DNA from: Streptomyces sp. NBC_01471
Lineage (GTDB): Bacteria; Actinomycetota; Actinomycetes; Streptomycetales; Streptomycetaceae
Assembly (NCBI RefSeq): GCF_041438865.1
Contig: NZ_CP109450.1
Coordinates: 1,488,001-1,552,000 of the forward strand
Direction of reading: 5' to 3'
DNA length: 64,000 nt
The position numbers and the translations under genes are program-made. The notes below the pieces were generated by a model. It was given only the letters and a program-made list of their open reading frames with translations. It did not search any database and had not been told where the DNA came from. Shown in pieces: positions 16,939-25,576 of this stretch (its first letter is position 1; the number at the start of each line of letters is the position of its first letter).

Positions 16939-18908
16939 GACCGTTCGCCCGCAGAAGGGACGGCTGCCGCTACGAGACCGGGCGCGTTGGACACGCACCG
17001 GGTACCGGAGGGCAGGAAGGACCAGTCGGCCTCGCGGACCGGCTGTGCGGGCAGGCCCAGCCAGTCCCAGACCTGCTGGGACAGCTCAGGCGTGACCGGC
17101 CAGGCCAGCGCGGCGAACACCTTGGCCGCCAGATACTCCAGGGCCAGGCTCGTGCGCGCCTCCTCCGCCAGTGACGGGACCTGGCGCACCCCTTCCTCCG
17201 TCGCCCGGAATTCGGCGGCGCGCGTCACGAAGGACTCCAGCAGCTGGACGTATCCACGCGCGCTGAACGACTCCGGGAGCAGCAGACCGTCGAGTTGACG
17301 GGTAGTCAGGTTGAGGTACCGGTAGAACTCCCGGTGCGCGTCGGTCCAGGCACCGGTACCCGGTACCTGACCGTCGCACTGCTCGCTCAGAGCCGCGAAG
17401 CCGCCCAGCCACTCGTGCGCATTGCGGTACAGCGGGTCCTGCGCGAGCTCGCCGGCGCGCTCCTGGCTGATCCGCGTCACGCGTCCTTCCGGGGCGTTCC
17501 GCAGCAGGGCCAGGCGTACGGCGTCCGGTCCCGCCGCGGCGAGAGCGTCGTCGGCCCAGACCGCGTGGCCCCGGCTGGTGGAGAACTTCGCGTCCTCCAG
17601 GTGCAGGAACTGGTTGGTGACGAACGCGGCGGGCAGGTGGTCCGCAAGGTCGGCCGCGAAGGCCAGGATCGGCAGGAGGACCGCGTAGTAGAAGCTGTTG
17701 TCGTAGCCGAGGAAGAGCGTGATCTTCGCCGGCCCTCCCTGCTCCGACTCGGCGCGGGCGGCGTCCAGGAAGGTCAGCGCGAGGTCCGCCCAGGCGTCGA
17801 GGGACTGGCCGTCCTTCAGGGCGACGCCCCAGTCGCTGCTCCGGCCGAGCCGGTACGCGGGCAGCCCCTCGTCCAGCAGCCTCTCCACCAGAGCCTGCAG
17901 GTCGGGCGAGGTGTAGGTGAGCCGCAGGTAGTCCCGCAGCTGGCCGGCGTAGGCGTTGAGGTCCAGCCACAGCGCCCGCTCCGGGCGGGTGACGGCCGGG
18001 GTGCCGCAGATCCGGCACTCCAGGCCGGTGAGCTCCCGGGCCTCGTTGGGCCGGCCGCAGGCCTCGCAGATCTCTCCGTCACTGGCCGCGCCGCAGTGTC
18101 CGCAGCACCCGCGCGCGAAGGCCTGGTGCAGTGACAGGTCGCACTTCGGGCAGTAGGCCGTCTCCCGCTCCTCCTCCGTCACGGCGGACGACGAGGTGAC
18201 CCGGGCGAGCAGCTCCCGGATCCGGTCGGCGTGCTCCGGGTCCGTGGCGGGACGGGTGAGCCGGTCCCCGCCGACTCCGGCCGCGCGCAGGGTCGCCATG
18301 ATGGCGTCACCTTCGGACGCGGCGACGTCCGCCGGGTCCGTACCGCGCAGTCGCGCGGCGGCGGCCACATACGACTGGTGGTCGTCGGTGCCGGTGATGT
18401 ACCGGGCGTCGCGGCCCATGCTGCGCAGTGCGCGCACCAGCATGTCGGCCCGGACGTACGGGCCCGCGAGGTGGCCCAGGTGCAAGCCGCCGTTGGGCGT
18501 GGGCGGGGGGCAGAAGACCAGCGCGCGCTCGGGAAGCGCGTCGCGCGGAGGGAGTTGTTCGAGGGCCTTGACGGCGCTCGGTATGTGCTCCCAGTAGACC
18601 GAGACGATGTCGAACGCCTCGTCGTGGTCGTTGCGGATCTCGTGGAAGCCGAAGGGCGACAGGTAGACGACCGAACCGGGTCCCAGCTCGCGCGACTCGT
18701 CCCCGAGAACTACCGAGGCCTTGCCGGCCAGGACGACGAACATCTCGCCGTCCTGGTGGGCGTGTCGTTTCGAGACGGTGTGCGCGGGGACGCTGCCGAA
18801 GACCGACCCGAACGGCAGCCCCTCGATGTCGGCGGCGGACAGCATGGGTTGAAGGTGCATTTCATAGGACCAGCTCATCGCCGACCTGTCGAAGGCACGC
18901 GTGATCAC
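16935..18908 (-). CDS. Cupin-MetRS didomain protein, hydrazine synthetase type
   Basis: A 657-residue fusion starting at GTG 18908, with AGGGA upstream. Residues about 20-110 are a cupin with metal ligands H49, H51 and E55 (KRHAHQDGE) and H89 (FGFHE). Residues from about 125 form a class I methionyl-tRNA-synthetase-like core with the HIGH motif variant HLGH (143-146), four CxxC-type zinc knuckle pairs between residues 253 and 301, and a KMSKS variant KFSTSR (441-446). It lacks a full MetRS anticodon role. This fusion is the hallmark of hydrazine synthetases (Spb40, Tri28, PyrN type), which join an N-hydroxylated lysine to a second amino acid using ATP. Together with the adjoining N-hydroxylase and oxidase it defines cluster 1 as an N-N bond pathway. 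Confidence 0.9.
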   Translation of the reverse strand: MITRAFDRSAMSWSYEMHLQPMLSAADIEGLPFGSVFGSVPAHTVSKRHAHQDGEMFVVLAGKASVVLGDESRELGPGSVVYLSPFGFHEIRNDHDEAFDIVSVYWEHIPSAVKALEQLPPRDALPERALVFCPPPTPNGGLHLGHLAGPYVRADMLVRALRSMGRDARYITGTDDHQSYVAAAARLRGTDPADVAASEGDAIMATLRAAGVGGDRLTRPATDPEHADRIRELLARVTSSSAVTEEERETAYCPKCDLSLHQAFARGCCGHCGAASDGEICEACGRPNEARELTGLECRICGTPAVTRPERALWLDLNAYAGQLRDYLRLTYTSPDLQALVERLLDEGLPAYRLGRSSDWGVALKDGQSLDAWADLALTFLDAARAESEQGGPAKITLFLGYDNSFYYAVLLPILAFAADLADHLPAAFVTNQFLHLEDAKFSTSRGHAVWADDALAAAGPDAVRLALLRNAPEGRVTRISQERAGELAQDPLYRNAHEWLGGFAALSEQCDGQVPGTGAWTDAHREFYRYLNLTTRQLDGLLLPESFSARGYVQLLESFVTRAAEFRATEEGVRQVPSLAEEARTSLALEYLAAKVFAALAWPVTPELSQQVWDWLGLPAQPVREADWSFLPSGTRCVSNAPGLVAAAVPSAGERS

Positions 18909-19190
18909 AGAGATTCCCTGGGTGGTGTGGAAGAGATGAGGTAGCTCAGCGCGCCGGCCGTGCAGACTGCAGGACCGTTGTGCGAGCGCATGGCCTGTTC
19001 CGGACGGCCGAGATGGGCCGTGCGGTCATCGAGGCCGGTTACTGCGGCGATGAGGCAGGTGAAGCGGGGCACGTACCCGGCGGGTGGGCAGCGCGGTTCG
19101 GCGCCCCCGGTGCCGAGGCGGCCGCTTCGGTCAGCGTCGCGTTCTCGTCGGGGTGTGGCAGGCCGGCTCGGGTGGCAGGCGCTCCCGGCC

Positions 19191-19239
19191 GGGACAGCTG
19201 TCCCGGTCCGGCCGGCTGCCGGTCCGGGTGACCGGCAGC
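19191..19239 (-). terminator. Hairpin and palindrome after the DUF3291-like gene
   Basis: A 10-bp stem with a 5-base loop (19215-19239, GCTGCCGGTC paired with GACCGGCAGC) lies just past the stop at 19252. It is followed by the perfect palindrome GGGACAGCTGTCCC (19191-19204). It likely separates the distal unit from the cupin-MetRS unit. The remaining 18909-19190 gap should hold the promoter of the cupin-MetRS operon, but no boxes were clear. Confidence 0.65.
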
Positions 19240-19251
19240 ACGGGACGGCAC

Positions 19252-19812
19252 TCACTCATCGGCACCGGCCTCTCGTCCCTCGGCCAGGCCGCGCACCCGG
19301 GTCGACGTGCCGTCGGCGGTGAAGGGTTGACGCAGGGTGAAGGCAACGGGAGACGGACCGTTGTCGTGCAGGTGCTCCAGCCGGTGACAGGCGTCCGCCC
19401 AAGTGGGGGTGGTGTCGTCGGAGACCCACCACACCGCGTAGCTGGGCCACTCGGGCTTGAGGAACCACTCGTGCCGCTTGCGCAGAGCGCCGCGGTGCAG
19501 ACCTGAGTAGACGAAGGAGAAGACGGACTCCAGATCGCTCCACAGGGACAGAGTGGAAGCACGGCTGTCGGTCTCGTTGGTCCGGCCGCCCGTGTAGAAA
19601 CGCGGGACCTCGAACTTGCCCCAGTCTCCCCAGTCCCGCTCGAAGTTGGTGAGGTGGCTCTGGCCGGGATCCTCTTTCGCCCTGGCTATGAATCCCGGGC
19701 TGCCTTCCGCTTCTTCGAACGTGGGCGGCGTCAGGTCGTCGAACTCCTGGACTTCAGGATCCCCGTACGGTTTCTTCAGGATCGCGAAAGTCGTGAATGC
19801 AACGCGCGACAT
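19252..19812 (-). CDS. DUF3291-like protein
   Basis: A 186-residue protein starting at ATG 19812. It begins SRVAFTTFAILKKPYGDPEV and has FIARAKEDPGQSHL, a central SLWSDLESVFSFVYSGLHRG, then KRHEWFLKPEWPSYAVWWVS and a basic, arginine-rich C-terminus. The SLWSDLESVFSFVYSG...H pattern with following WP and WWV residues is that of DUF3291 proteins, related to antibiotic-biosynthesis monooxygenase-like dimeric folds. The catalytic role is unknown. As the last gene of the distal unit in an N-N bond cluster, it may act on a hydrazine or hydrazone intermediate. The family name is from memory and should be confirmed. Confidence 0.65.
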   Translation of the reverse strand: MSRVAFTTFAILKKPYGDPEVQEFDDLTPPTFEEAEGSPGFIARAKEDPGQSHLTNFERDWGDWGKFEVPRFYTGGRTNETDSRASTLSLWSDLESVFSFVYSGLHRGALRKRHEWFLKPEWPSYAVWWVSDDTTPTWADACHRLEHLHDNGPSPVAFTLRQPFTADGTSTRVRGLAEGREAGADE

Positions 19813-19895
19813 CAGTCTCTGTCCTCCCCTTTTCTGTACCCTGCGAGATTTCGGCCCCAAGGGTCATTCATGATCGTCGCAGTCCCCCCGGCGGT

Positions 19896-20885
19896 TCATG
19901 AAGTCATCTCAGCTTTCTCTGTGAGCTGAGCTTCAGGCGCCGGCGGCTTGTTGCGGGTGCGCTGGATGGCCAGCAGCACGCCGCCGATGAGCAGTGCGAT
20001 TCCAAGGATCTCCAGCAGCGGCGGCATGTGGCCGGACCAGGTGAAGACATAGATCAGTCCGGCAATGACCTGGACGACGACGAGTTGCCCCGCGATGGAA
20101 ATCGGCACCAGCCCCGAGGAACGGTTCCAGAGCACCGTTCCGACCCATGAGACAAGCACACCGAGAACCAGACTGCCGATCAGCAGAGGACGGAACTGGT
20201 CCGTTCCTTCGATGTGCACCCCGCCGGAGACAGCGGCGATCGGCAGGGCCACCAACGACAGGGCCAGCGTGCACACGCCCATGAGCGTGGACCAGTTGGT
20301 CGACGAGATCTCCGGATGCTTCTTGAGGAAGTTGGCATTGGCCACCGCGTAACCCGTCCACAGGACGAGCGCTGTCAGCGCCGACGCGAGACCGATCACC
20401 CACGTCATTCCGGAGTGGCCGTTGAAGGCGGTTTTCCAGTCGACCTCCATGTAGTTGACCAGGACCAGACCGACCACGATGACGCCGAGAGGAAGCAGCA
20501 GCCGCGAGAACGGAAACTCCCTGCGGACCCAGTTACCCGTCAGCGCGACGGTCACGGGCAGCGTCCCGATGATCACTGTCGTGATGGGCGCCCCCGTGTG
20601 GGTGATCCCCTCCACCAGGAAGAAGTAGTAGCCCAGGTGGCCCGCGAAGGCGAACGCCACGGCCGTGAACCATACTCGCCGGCCCAGGCCGCGCATTCCG
20701 GCGCCGCGTCTGAGGATCATGATGCCGAGCGACAGCACTCCGAAGACGAGGTACCGTCCCAGCGCGAGAGCGACGGCGTCCGAGTTGGGGAGCAGCACCG
20801 GCAACAGAAATGCCAGGCCCCAGAACAGGTTGGCACTGATGCCGCACAGCACCCCGACGAGAGGTGACGGAGTTTGAATACGCAT
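19896..20885 (-). CDS. EamA/DMT-superfamily transporter
   Basis: A 329-residue membrane protein with ten hydrophobic segments in two repeated halves, each ending in a glycine-rich helix (first half LLLPLGVIVVGLVLVNYM, second half LLEILGIALLIGGVLLAIQ), the layout of EamA-type drug/metabolite exporters. It begins PSPLVGVLCGISANLFWGLA, the usual first-helix W-G motif. The tail is short and charged. It sits between the DUF3291-like gene and the flavin monooxygenase and probably exports the cluster 1 product or provides self-resistance. Confidence 0.85.
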   Translation of the reverse strand: MRIQTPSPLVGVLCGISANLFWGLAFLLPVLLPNSDAVALALGRYLVFGVLSLGIMILRRGAGMRGLGRRVWFTAVAFAFAGHLGYYFFLVEGITHTGAPITTVIIGTLPVTVALTGNWVRREFPFSRLLLPLGVIVVGLVLVNYMEVDWKTAFNGHSGMTWVIGLASALTALVLWTGYAVANANFLKKHPEISSTNWSTLMGVCTLALSLVALPIAAVSGGVHIEGTDQFRPLLIGSLVLGVLVSWVGTVLWNRSSGLVPISIAGQLVVVQVIAGLIYVFTWSGHMPPLLEILGIALLIGGVLLAIQRTRNKPPAPEAQLTEKAEMTS

Positions 20886-20923
20886 ATCACAGCTTCTTGG
20901 TTCTAGACGCCATATGGGTTGGG

Positions 20924-22177
20924 CTAGCGTTTGAGACGAGCGACACCCCGGGTCATCATCCCGCGCATGAGGGCTCGTTGGAATTCGCCCGGGAGCAGCA
21001 TGCGGCCGGTGAGGGCCAGATACTTCTGGCTCAGTTCCTGATTGCCGCTGATGGTCTGGAACATCCTCCGGCGGGACGCCTCGTCCTTGTCGACGAGAGA
21101 GTCACCGCATATACCTTCGGCATGCGGGAGAATGACGTCTTCGAACTGCTTCCGGTATTCGGCCAGTCCGTCTGCGAGATCAGCCTTCGCCAGGGATCGG
21201 TCGGCGAACGCGCGAGCCAGCAGATCGGCCGACAGCAACGCGAATCCACAGCCGACGCCACTCATGGGGTCCAGTGACAGGGCCGCATCTCCGACGAAGG
21301 GGATCGAGCCCAGTACCGGCTGGCGGATCAGGCTCGGGTAGTCGTTGGAGACCAGCAGCCCGCCCTCCGGGACCGCGTCGGACATCGATGGCGCTTCCGG
21401 CAGGTCATCGAAGTACTTCAGGAACTGCTGGAGCCGGCCGTCCGAGCCGTGCCAGTCCTCGACCCGCGACTTCTCCGCGAAGAGGACCAGCTGAGTCCTG
21501 CCGTCGATGAGCGGATAGACGCAGGCCAGGTCCCGCTCGTTCATGATGAAGACCGAGCTGTTGTCCGGCCGGGTCTTGATCCCCGTGAAATAACCGAAGA
21601 GAGCCGCGCGCTCATTCGGATGGGAATCGGTCGGGTTTCCCAGCTCATTGGCCAGCCGCGAACGGCGGCCGTCCGCGGCCACCACCAGGCGGGCCCGGTA
21701 GCGGTGGGCCCCGGACTCACCGCTCGTGTCGAGGGTCCAGCCGGATTCGTCCTCTTCGATTTTCTCCACGGCGGTGGAGTCGATGTACTGGACGCCCTGC
21801 TCCCGCGCGGCTGTTCGCAGTGCGGGGTCGAGGACGCTCCGTTCCAGATTGAGCGCCCATGAATCCGGCTGCTCGGGAACATAGGCCCCGGGCGTCTCGA
21901 CCACGCCCCCGGGCGTCACGAAGATGGCCTTGGTGGCCACGGACCAGGCGGGCTCATGGAGGTGGCTCACTCCGAGCTCCGCCAGTTGCGGCCACGCGTG
22001 CGGCTGAATGAAATGGGTACAGAGCCGCTTGTGGGACTGGTCGTTCATCGCCTTCTTGTCGAAGATCGCGACCCGATAACCCATCTGACTGAAGCGGATT
22101 GCGGTGGCACAGCCGGCGATGCTCCCGCCCACCACCGCGACATCCAACTGCGACTCGTCGAACTTCGGAGTACTCAC
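20924..22177 (-). CDS. FAD-dependent monooxygenase/reductase (PHBH-geranylgeranyl reductase group)
   Basis: A 417-residue flavoprotein. The FAD motif VAVVGGSIAGCATAIRFSQM is at residues 13-32, an ADGRRSRLANELG segment (the DG motif) near 170-182, and the second FAD contact SIPFVGDAALSLDPMSGVGCGFA (GD motif) near 285-307. This arrangement is shared by group A aromatic hydroxylases, flavin halogenases and geranylgeranyl-reductase-like enzymes. The halogenase WxWxIP motif is absent. Placed next to an ACP-rhodanese protein and two AMP-binding enzymes, it may oxidise a carrier-bound hydrazino-acyl intermediate. No substrate can be read. Confidence 0.8.
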   Translation of the reverse strand: MSTPKFDESQLDVAVVGGSIAGCATAIRFSQMGYRVAIFDKKAMNDQSHKRLCTHFIQPHAWPQLAELGVSHLHEPAWSVATKAIFVTPGGVVETPGAYVPEQPDSWALNLERSVLDPALRTAAREQGVQYIDSTAVEKIEEDESGWTLDTSGESGAHRYRARLVVAADGRRSRLANELGNPTDSHPNERAALFGYFTGIKTRPDNSSVFIMNERDLACVYPLIDGRTQLVLFAEKSRVEDWHGSDGRLQQFLKYFDDLPEAPSMSDAVPEGGLLVSNDYPSLIRQPVLGSIPFVGDAALSLDPMSGVGCGFALLSADLLARAFADRSLAKADLADGLAEYRKQFEDVILPHAEGICGDSLVDKDEASRRRMFQTISGNQELSQKYLALTGRMLLPGEFQRALMRGMMTRGVARLKR

Positions 22178-22222
22178 AGGTCGACTACCATCTCTCTGCT
22201 CGGCTGATTCTCTGCCTGCTGC

Positions 22223-22915
22223 CTAGCCGGCACACCCGCAGTCGACGTGGTCATGGGCCTCGGACTGGGCTGCCGTTCCTTCGGTGGCGTGGCCGTCCCG
22301 CTTCCACCAGTCCAGACCGCCGATCAACTCCTTGACCCGAAAGCCCGAGGTCGCCAGCTTGAGTGCCGTCTTCGTGGAGGCGTTGCAGCCGATGCCATCG
22401 CAGTAGGCGACGTACAGCGGTGTTTTGGAGAGGCTGGCCAGTGAATCCTGAGAGATCGAGCGGTGAGGAATGCTGATCGCGCCAGGAATATGTTCCCTGT
22501 CGTAGGACTCGCTGCTGCGGCCGTCGACAACGACCAGGTCCTGCCCGTCATCGAGTGCCGTCTGCAGATCCGCGGAGTCGATCTCATAGGCAAGCTTCTC
22601 CTGGTAGAAGTCCACCTGCGATCGCTGTTCTCGGGACACGTCACTCCCACTCGGGGTCGAGTCTTCGTCTTCCATGAACCGGTCGGCGACGGCATACAGA
22701 TCACCGAGGGTGCTCGGAGTGACCAGCGAGTCCGCGTGCTCTCCCAGGTCGACGCCGCAGTCTTCCAGAAGCGTGACCAGGACACTGATGGTCAGGAGTG
22801 AATCCAGGCCAAGGGTACTGAGTGCCGTGTCGTCGGGCAGTGGAGAAAGGTCCACCGGCTTGCCCAGCGCCATCTCCAGGTATTCGGCGACCTTTTCCTT
22901 CACCGCTACAGTCAT
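22223..22915 (-). CDS. Acyl carrier protein-rhodanese fusion
   Basis: A 230-residue two-domain protein. Residues 1-80 are an acyl carrier protein with the phosphopantetheine attachment motif LGLDSLLT (Ser39). Residues about 110-212 are a rhodanese homology domain with VVVDGRSSESYDREHIPGAI and the active-site loop YCDGIGCNASTK (C172, C177), then LIGGLDWWKRDGH. The C-terminal tail HDHVDCGCAG carries two more cysteines and histidines, a possible metal site. Its stop lies upstream of the monooxygenase and its start overlaps the first AMP-binding enzyme (ATGA). It probably holds the growing acyl chain, and the rhodanese half may deliver or remove sulfur or act as a docking domain. The fusion is uncommon to my knowledge. 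Confidence 0.85.
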   Translation of the reverse strand: MTVAVKEKVAEYLEMALGKPVDLSPLPDDTALSTLGLDSLLTISVLVTLLEDCGVDLGEHADSLVTPSTLGDLYAVADRFMEDEDSTPSGSDVSREQRSQVDFYQEKLAYEIDSADLQTALDDGQDLVVVDGRSSESYDREHIPGAISIPHRSISQDSLASLSKTPLYVAYCDGIGCNASTKTALKLATSGFRVKELIGGLDWWKRDGHATEGTAAQSEAHDHVDCGCAG

Positions 22916-24558
22916 GACTCCACCTTCTCAATAGGCTCGACGGCGCCATCGGCCGACAGTACGAAATAGTTGGAGTTCGACTGCTGAGCTGCTTCCGCGA
23001 GCCGTTGAACCAGTTCACGTTCACCGGATTCCGCAGTCGATGTGGCTGACCCACCAGGCGACCAGGCCAGCAGGGTCGGACGCATGTATTCGGGCAGCAG
23101 ACCGCGCAGGCGCGCTTCCACGTCCGCCACCACCTGCCGCGCCTCCGACATGACGACGAGAGCGACCACGTCGCGGTTGCTGCGCCGGATCACGGCGACA
23201 ACCGCCCGGTCGACGCCGGAACAGCCCAGCGCAGCCCGGCGGATCTCACTCAGATGGGTACGGCGGCCCGCCAGCCACGTGACTTCCTCGTCGCCGTGAC
23301 TGTGCAGCACGATGTTGCCGTCTTCTTCGTAGCTGCATATGTCGCCGGTCCTGAAGTAGCGCGTCCCGTCCAGCTCGACGACAAGACGGGCGGTCTCGTC
23401 GGGTTGGTCGAAGTAGCCGCGCATCACCTGGTCGCCGCCGACCCAGAGCTCCCCGTTCACGCCGGGCTCATGGATTTCGGCCTCACCCTGCATGATCTTC
23501 GCCTTCATGCCCCGCAGAGGCCGGCCGATGGGGTACGCGGTCGTGCGTTCCGCGTCCTCGGACCCGATCTCATGGGTCAGGCTGAAGACAGTGGCCTCGG
23601 GTGGGCCGAAGGCGTGGACGAAACGGGTCTCCGGCAGTTGCTGCCGCCAGATGTTGACGACGGCGGGGTCGCAGACCTGGGCACCCGTCATCACCAATTC
23701 CAGGCCGGCCAGCTTGGCCCGGGTGATCTGACGGCCGTCCCCGGTAATCATGGCCAGGAGCATCGATACCGCGATCAGATGCGTAATTCGTTCGCGGCCG
23801 ATGACGGAACGCATGACGGCACCGGCGGGGAGACTACGGAATTGAAAGACAAAGGCTCCCAGCGACAAGGGGAGCAGCGTGTCCTCGAGCGACACATCGA
23901 CATTGAATGGCGACAGGCTCAGAACACGGGACTCCGCTGTGAAGCGGAGCACCTGATTGTGGTTGCCGAAATAGGCGAAGAGGCCGGCAGCGCTGTTCTC
24001 GACCCCTTGGGGCTCACCGGTCGAACCGGCGGCGAAGATGATGTACGCGGCCTGCTCCGGACGACGGGGCACGGTGGAGTGAGTCACCGGCGGCCCGGAC
24101 AGGATCACGGCCAGTTGTTCTTTGCCCAGCCAGCAGTCCGCGGGAACAACCGGGTCCCGGTCGTCCAGTGCGATCACGGCCACCGGTTGGAGGCGCTTGA
24201 GCAGTCCTTCCAGCCGGGCCACCGGCTCAGCGGCGTCAAGTGGGACGTAGACCGCCCCGCACTTCCAGATGGCCAGGGCGAGTATCGGCATGACTGCGCG
24301 CTTCTCGGCCAGGACCACCACGCGGTCCCCGGCACCGACCCCCTGCCCGGTCAGCCAGGCGGCAACTGTCTGGGCGCCCTGTTCGAGCTGGGCGAACGTG
24401 TAGCTGACGTCTCCATCGTTGATCGCTGTGCGGTCCGGCCACTTGAGGGCCGGAGCGACGAGCAGATCACCGAGAGCGGGTGGAGGGCTGGTCCCGTCAG
24501 CAGGATCGATCGACCACGGCGGTAATGCTACCGCCTCGGCTTTGACTACCACTCTCAA
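22912..24558 (-). CDS. AMP-binding enzyme paralogue with lost catalytic lysine
   Basis: A 548-residue adenylation-type protein, clearly a sister of the one at 25569-27221 (same motif spacing and long matching runs such as LPLSLGAF and RERITHLIAVS). Its motifs are degraded. A3 reads IIFAAGSTGEPQG (173-185) against IIFTSGSTGAPKG in the sister. A5 reads FGPPEATV against YGPTEATI. The A10 position has STAESGE (E510) where the sister has STGKTDE. The lysine that is essential for adenylate formation is therefore glutamate. Codon 12 is TTA (24523-24525), so translation may depend on bldA tRNA. It may be a non-catalytic partner or use another chemistry. It overlaps the ACP-rhodanese gene. Confidence 0.85.
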   Translation of the reverse strand: MRVVVKAEAVALPPWSIDPADGTSPPPALGDLLVAPALKWPDRTAINDGDVSYTFAQLEQGAQTVAAWLTGQGVGAGDRVVVLAEKRAVMPILALAIWKCGAVYVPLDAAEPVARLEGLLKRLQPVAVIALDDRDPVVPADCWLGKEQLAVILSGPPVTHSTVPRRPEQAAYIIFAAGSTGEPQGVENSAAGLFAYFGNHNQVLRFTAESRVLSLSPFNVDVSLEDTLLPLSLGAFVFQFRSLPAGAVMRSVIGRERITHLIAVSMLLAMITGDGRQITRAKLAGLELVMTGAQVCDPAVVNIWRQQLPETRFVHAFGPPEATVFSLTHEIGSEDAERTTAYPIGRPLRGMKAKIMQGEAEIHEPGVNGELWVGGDQVMRGYFDQPDETARLVVELDGTRYFRTGDICSYEEDGNIVLHSHGDEEVTWLAGRRTHLSEIRRAALGCSGVDRAVVAVIRRSNRDVVALVVMSEARQVVADVEARLRGLLPEYMRPTLLAWSPGGSATSTAESGERELVQRLAEAAQQSNSNYFVLSADGAVEPIEKVES

Positions 24559-24661
24559 TCCTGCCTTTCCGCTCGCATTTCTCGAACTAACCTTAATGAC
24601 CGGTGATATCGGCCGTCAAGGCAATCGATAACTCCGTTTTCGCCACGAATTCTTTGATCGA

Positions 24662-25576
24662 TTAGACGCGTCTCTCCTCGGGATGAAATGCGGTCCTGGC
24701 GATCTCGGCCACGGCACTTTTGGCTGAATCCAGCTTGCCGGCGTACAGGCAGAAGTCGTGCGGAAGATCCGGAAAGTGCAGATGTCGCAGCTTGACCGAC
24801 CGGTCGTCCAGGTGCCCCACCCAGTCGAGTCCTTCGTCACGGAGTACGTCGCAGCCGGTGGTCACGATCGAGCCCGCCGGCAGCCGGTCCAGATCGCTCT
24901 CCGACAGGGCGAACGGGTCGAAGTCCCGCCCCGAGAAGAAGGGGTGCAGTATCGACTTGAAGAGCCGCATGCTGCCGCTGTCGAGGAAGTAGCCCCGACC
25001 GAAGGCCTGGTAGGACTCGCGCTCCGTCTGGAGGTCGAGGACCGGATAGATCAGTACGACGCGCGAGAAGACCCCGGGCAGGACCCGCAGGCTGAGGTAG
25101 AGCGCGAGCAGTCCGCCCACGCTGTCACCGGCGATGACGAGCTGCCGGTCCCCCAGCGTGCGGCACCGTGCCGCGATGTGCTCCGCCAGCCGCTCCACCG
25201 ACTCCTCAGCGCTGTGTTCCGGCGCCTTCAGATAGTCGAACGCCTCCACGGGCGCATGCAGGGCGCCCGCCAACGTCCTCAGAAATGGCTGGAATACGGC
25301 CGTCGAGTAGTAGACCATCCCGCCGCCATGGATATACAGCACGTAGGGCGCGTCCGCGTCCTCCTGTGCCGGGCGGATGACCACCGAGTGCTCACCCGCG
25401 TCGATCGACGCGCCGTCGTCCGGCTCGGCCACGCTTCCGAAGCGGGAGATCCAGCGCTCGGCGTTGGTCCGGTCGTCCGCGAGCGAGCCGGTGGACGCCT
25501 TCACCGCCATGATCTTCCTGGCGGCGGCCAGACGGCCGAACTCGACGTTCAGGGAAGGCCCCTGCGGATCAGGCAT
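24662..25576 (-). CDS. Alpha/beta hydrolase, hormone-sensitive-lipase type
   Basis: A 304-residue serine hydrolase; the ATG at 25576 overlaps the last eight bases of the second AMP-binding gene. The oxyanion-hole motif is YIHGGGMVYY and the nucleophile elbow is IAGDSVGGLLALYL (Ser in GDSVG), both diagnostic of HSL-family esterases. The catalytic Asp is probably in VTTGCDVLRDEG and the His in LPHDFCLY. It may release the product from the ACP, or remove an acyl group. About 100 AT-richer bases separate it from the upstream start of the degenerate AMP-binding gene. Confidence 0.85.
   Translation of the reverse strand: MPDPQGPSLNVEFGRLAAARKIMAVKASTGSLADDRTNAERWISRFGSVAEPDDGASIDAGEHSVVIRPAQEDADAPYVLYIHGGGMVYYSTAVFQPFLRTLAGALHAPVEAFDYLKAPEHSAEESVERLAEHIAARCRTLGDRQLVIAGDSVGGLLALYLSLRVLPGVFSRVVLIYPVLDLQTERESYQAFGRGYFLDSGSMRLFKSILHPFFSGRDFDPFALSESDLDRLPAGSIVTTGCDVLRDEGLDWVGHLDDRSVKLRHLHFPDLPHDFCLYAGKLDSAKSAVAEIARTAFHPEERRV

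Noticed and set aside
13950..18908. Hydroxamate siderophore cluster, suggested by the N-hydroxylase and GNAT
   Set aside because: No IucA/IucC-type or NRPS siderophore synthetase and no ferric-siderophore uptake genes are present; the cupin-MetRS neighbour fits N-N bond formation better.
16935..18908. Housekeeping methionyl-tRNA synthetase
   Set aside because: The N-terminal cupin, the altered HIGH and KMSKS motifs and the operon context indicate a biosynthetic paralogue.
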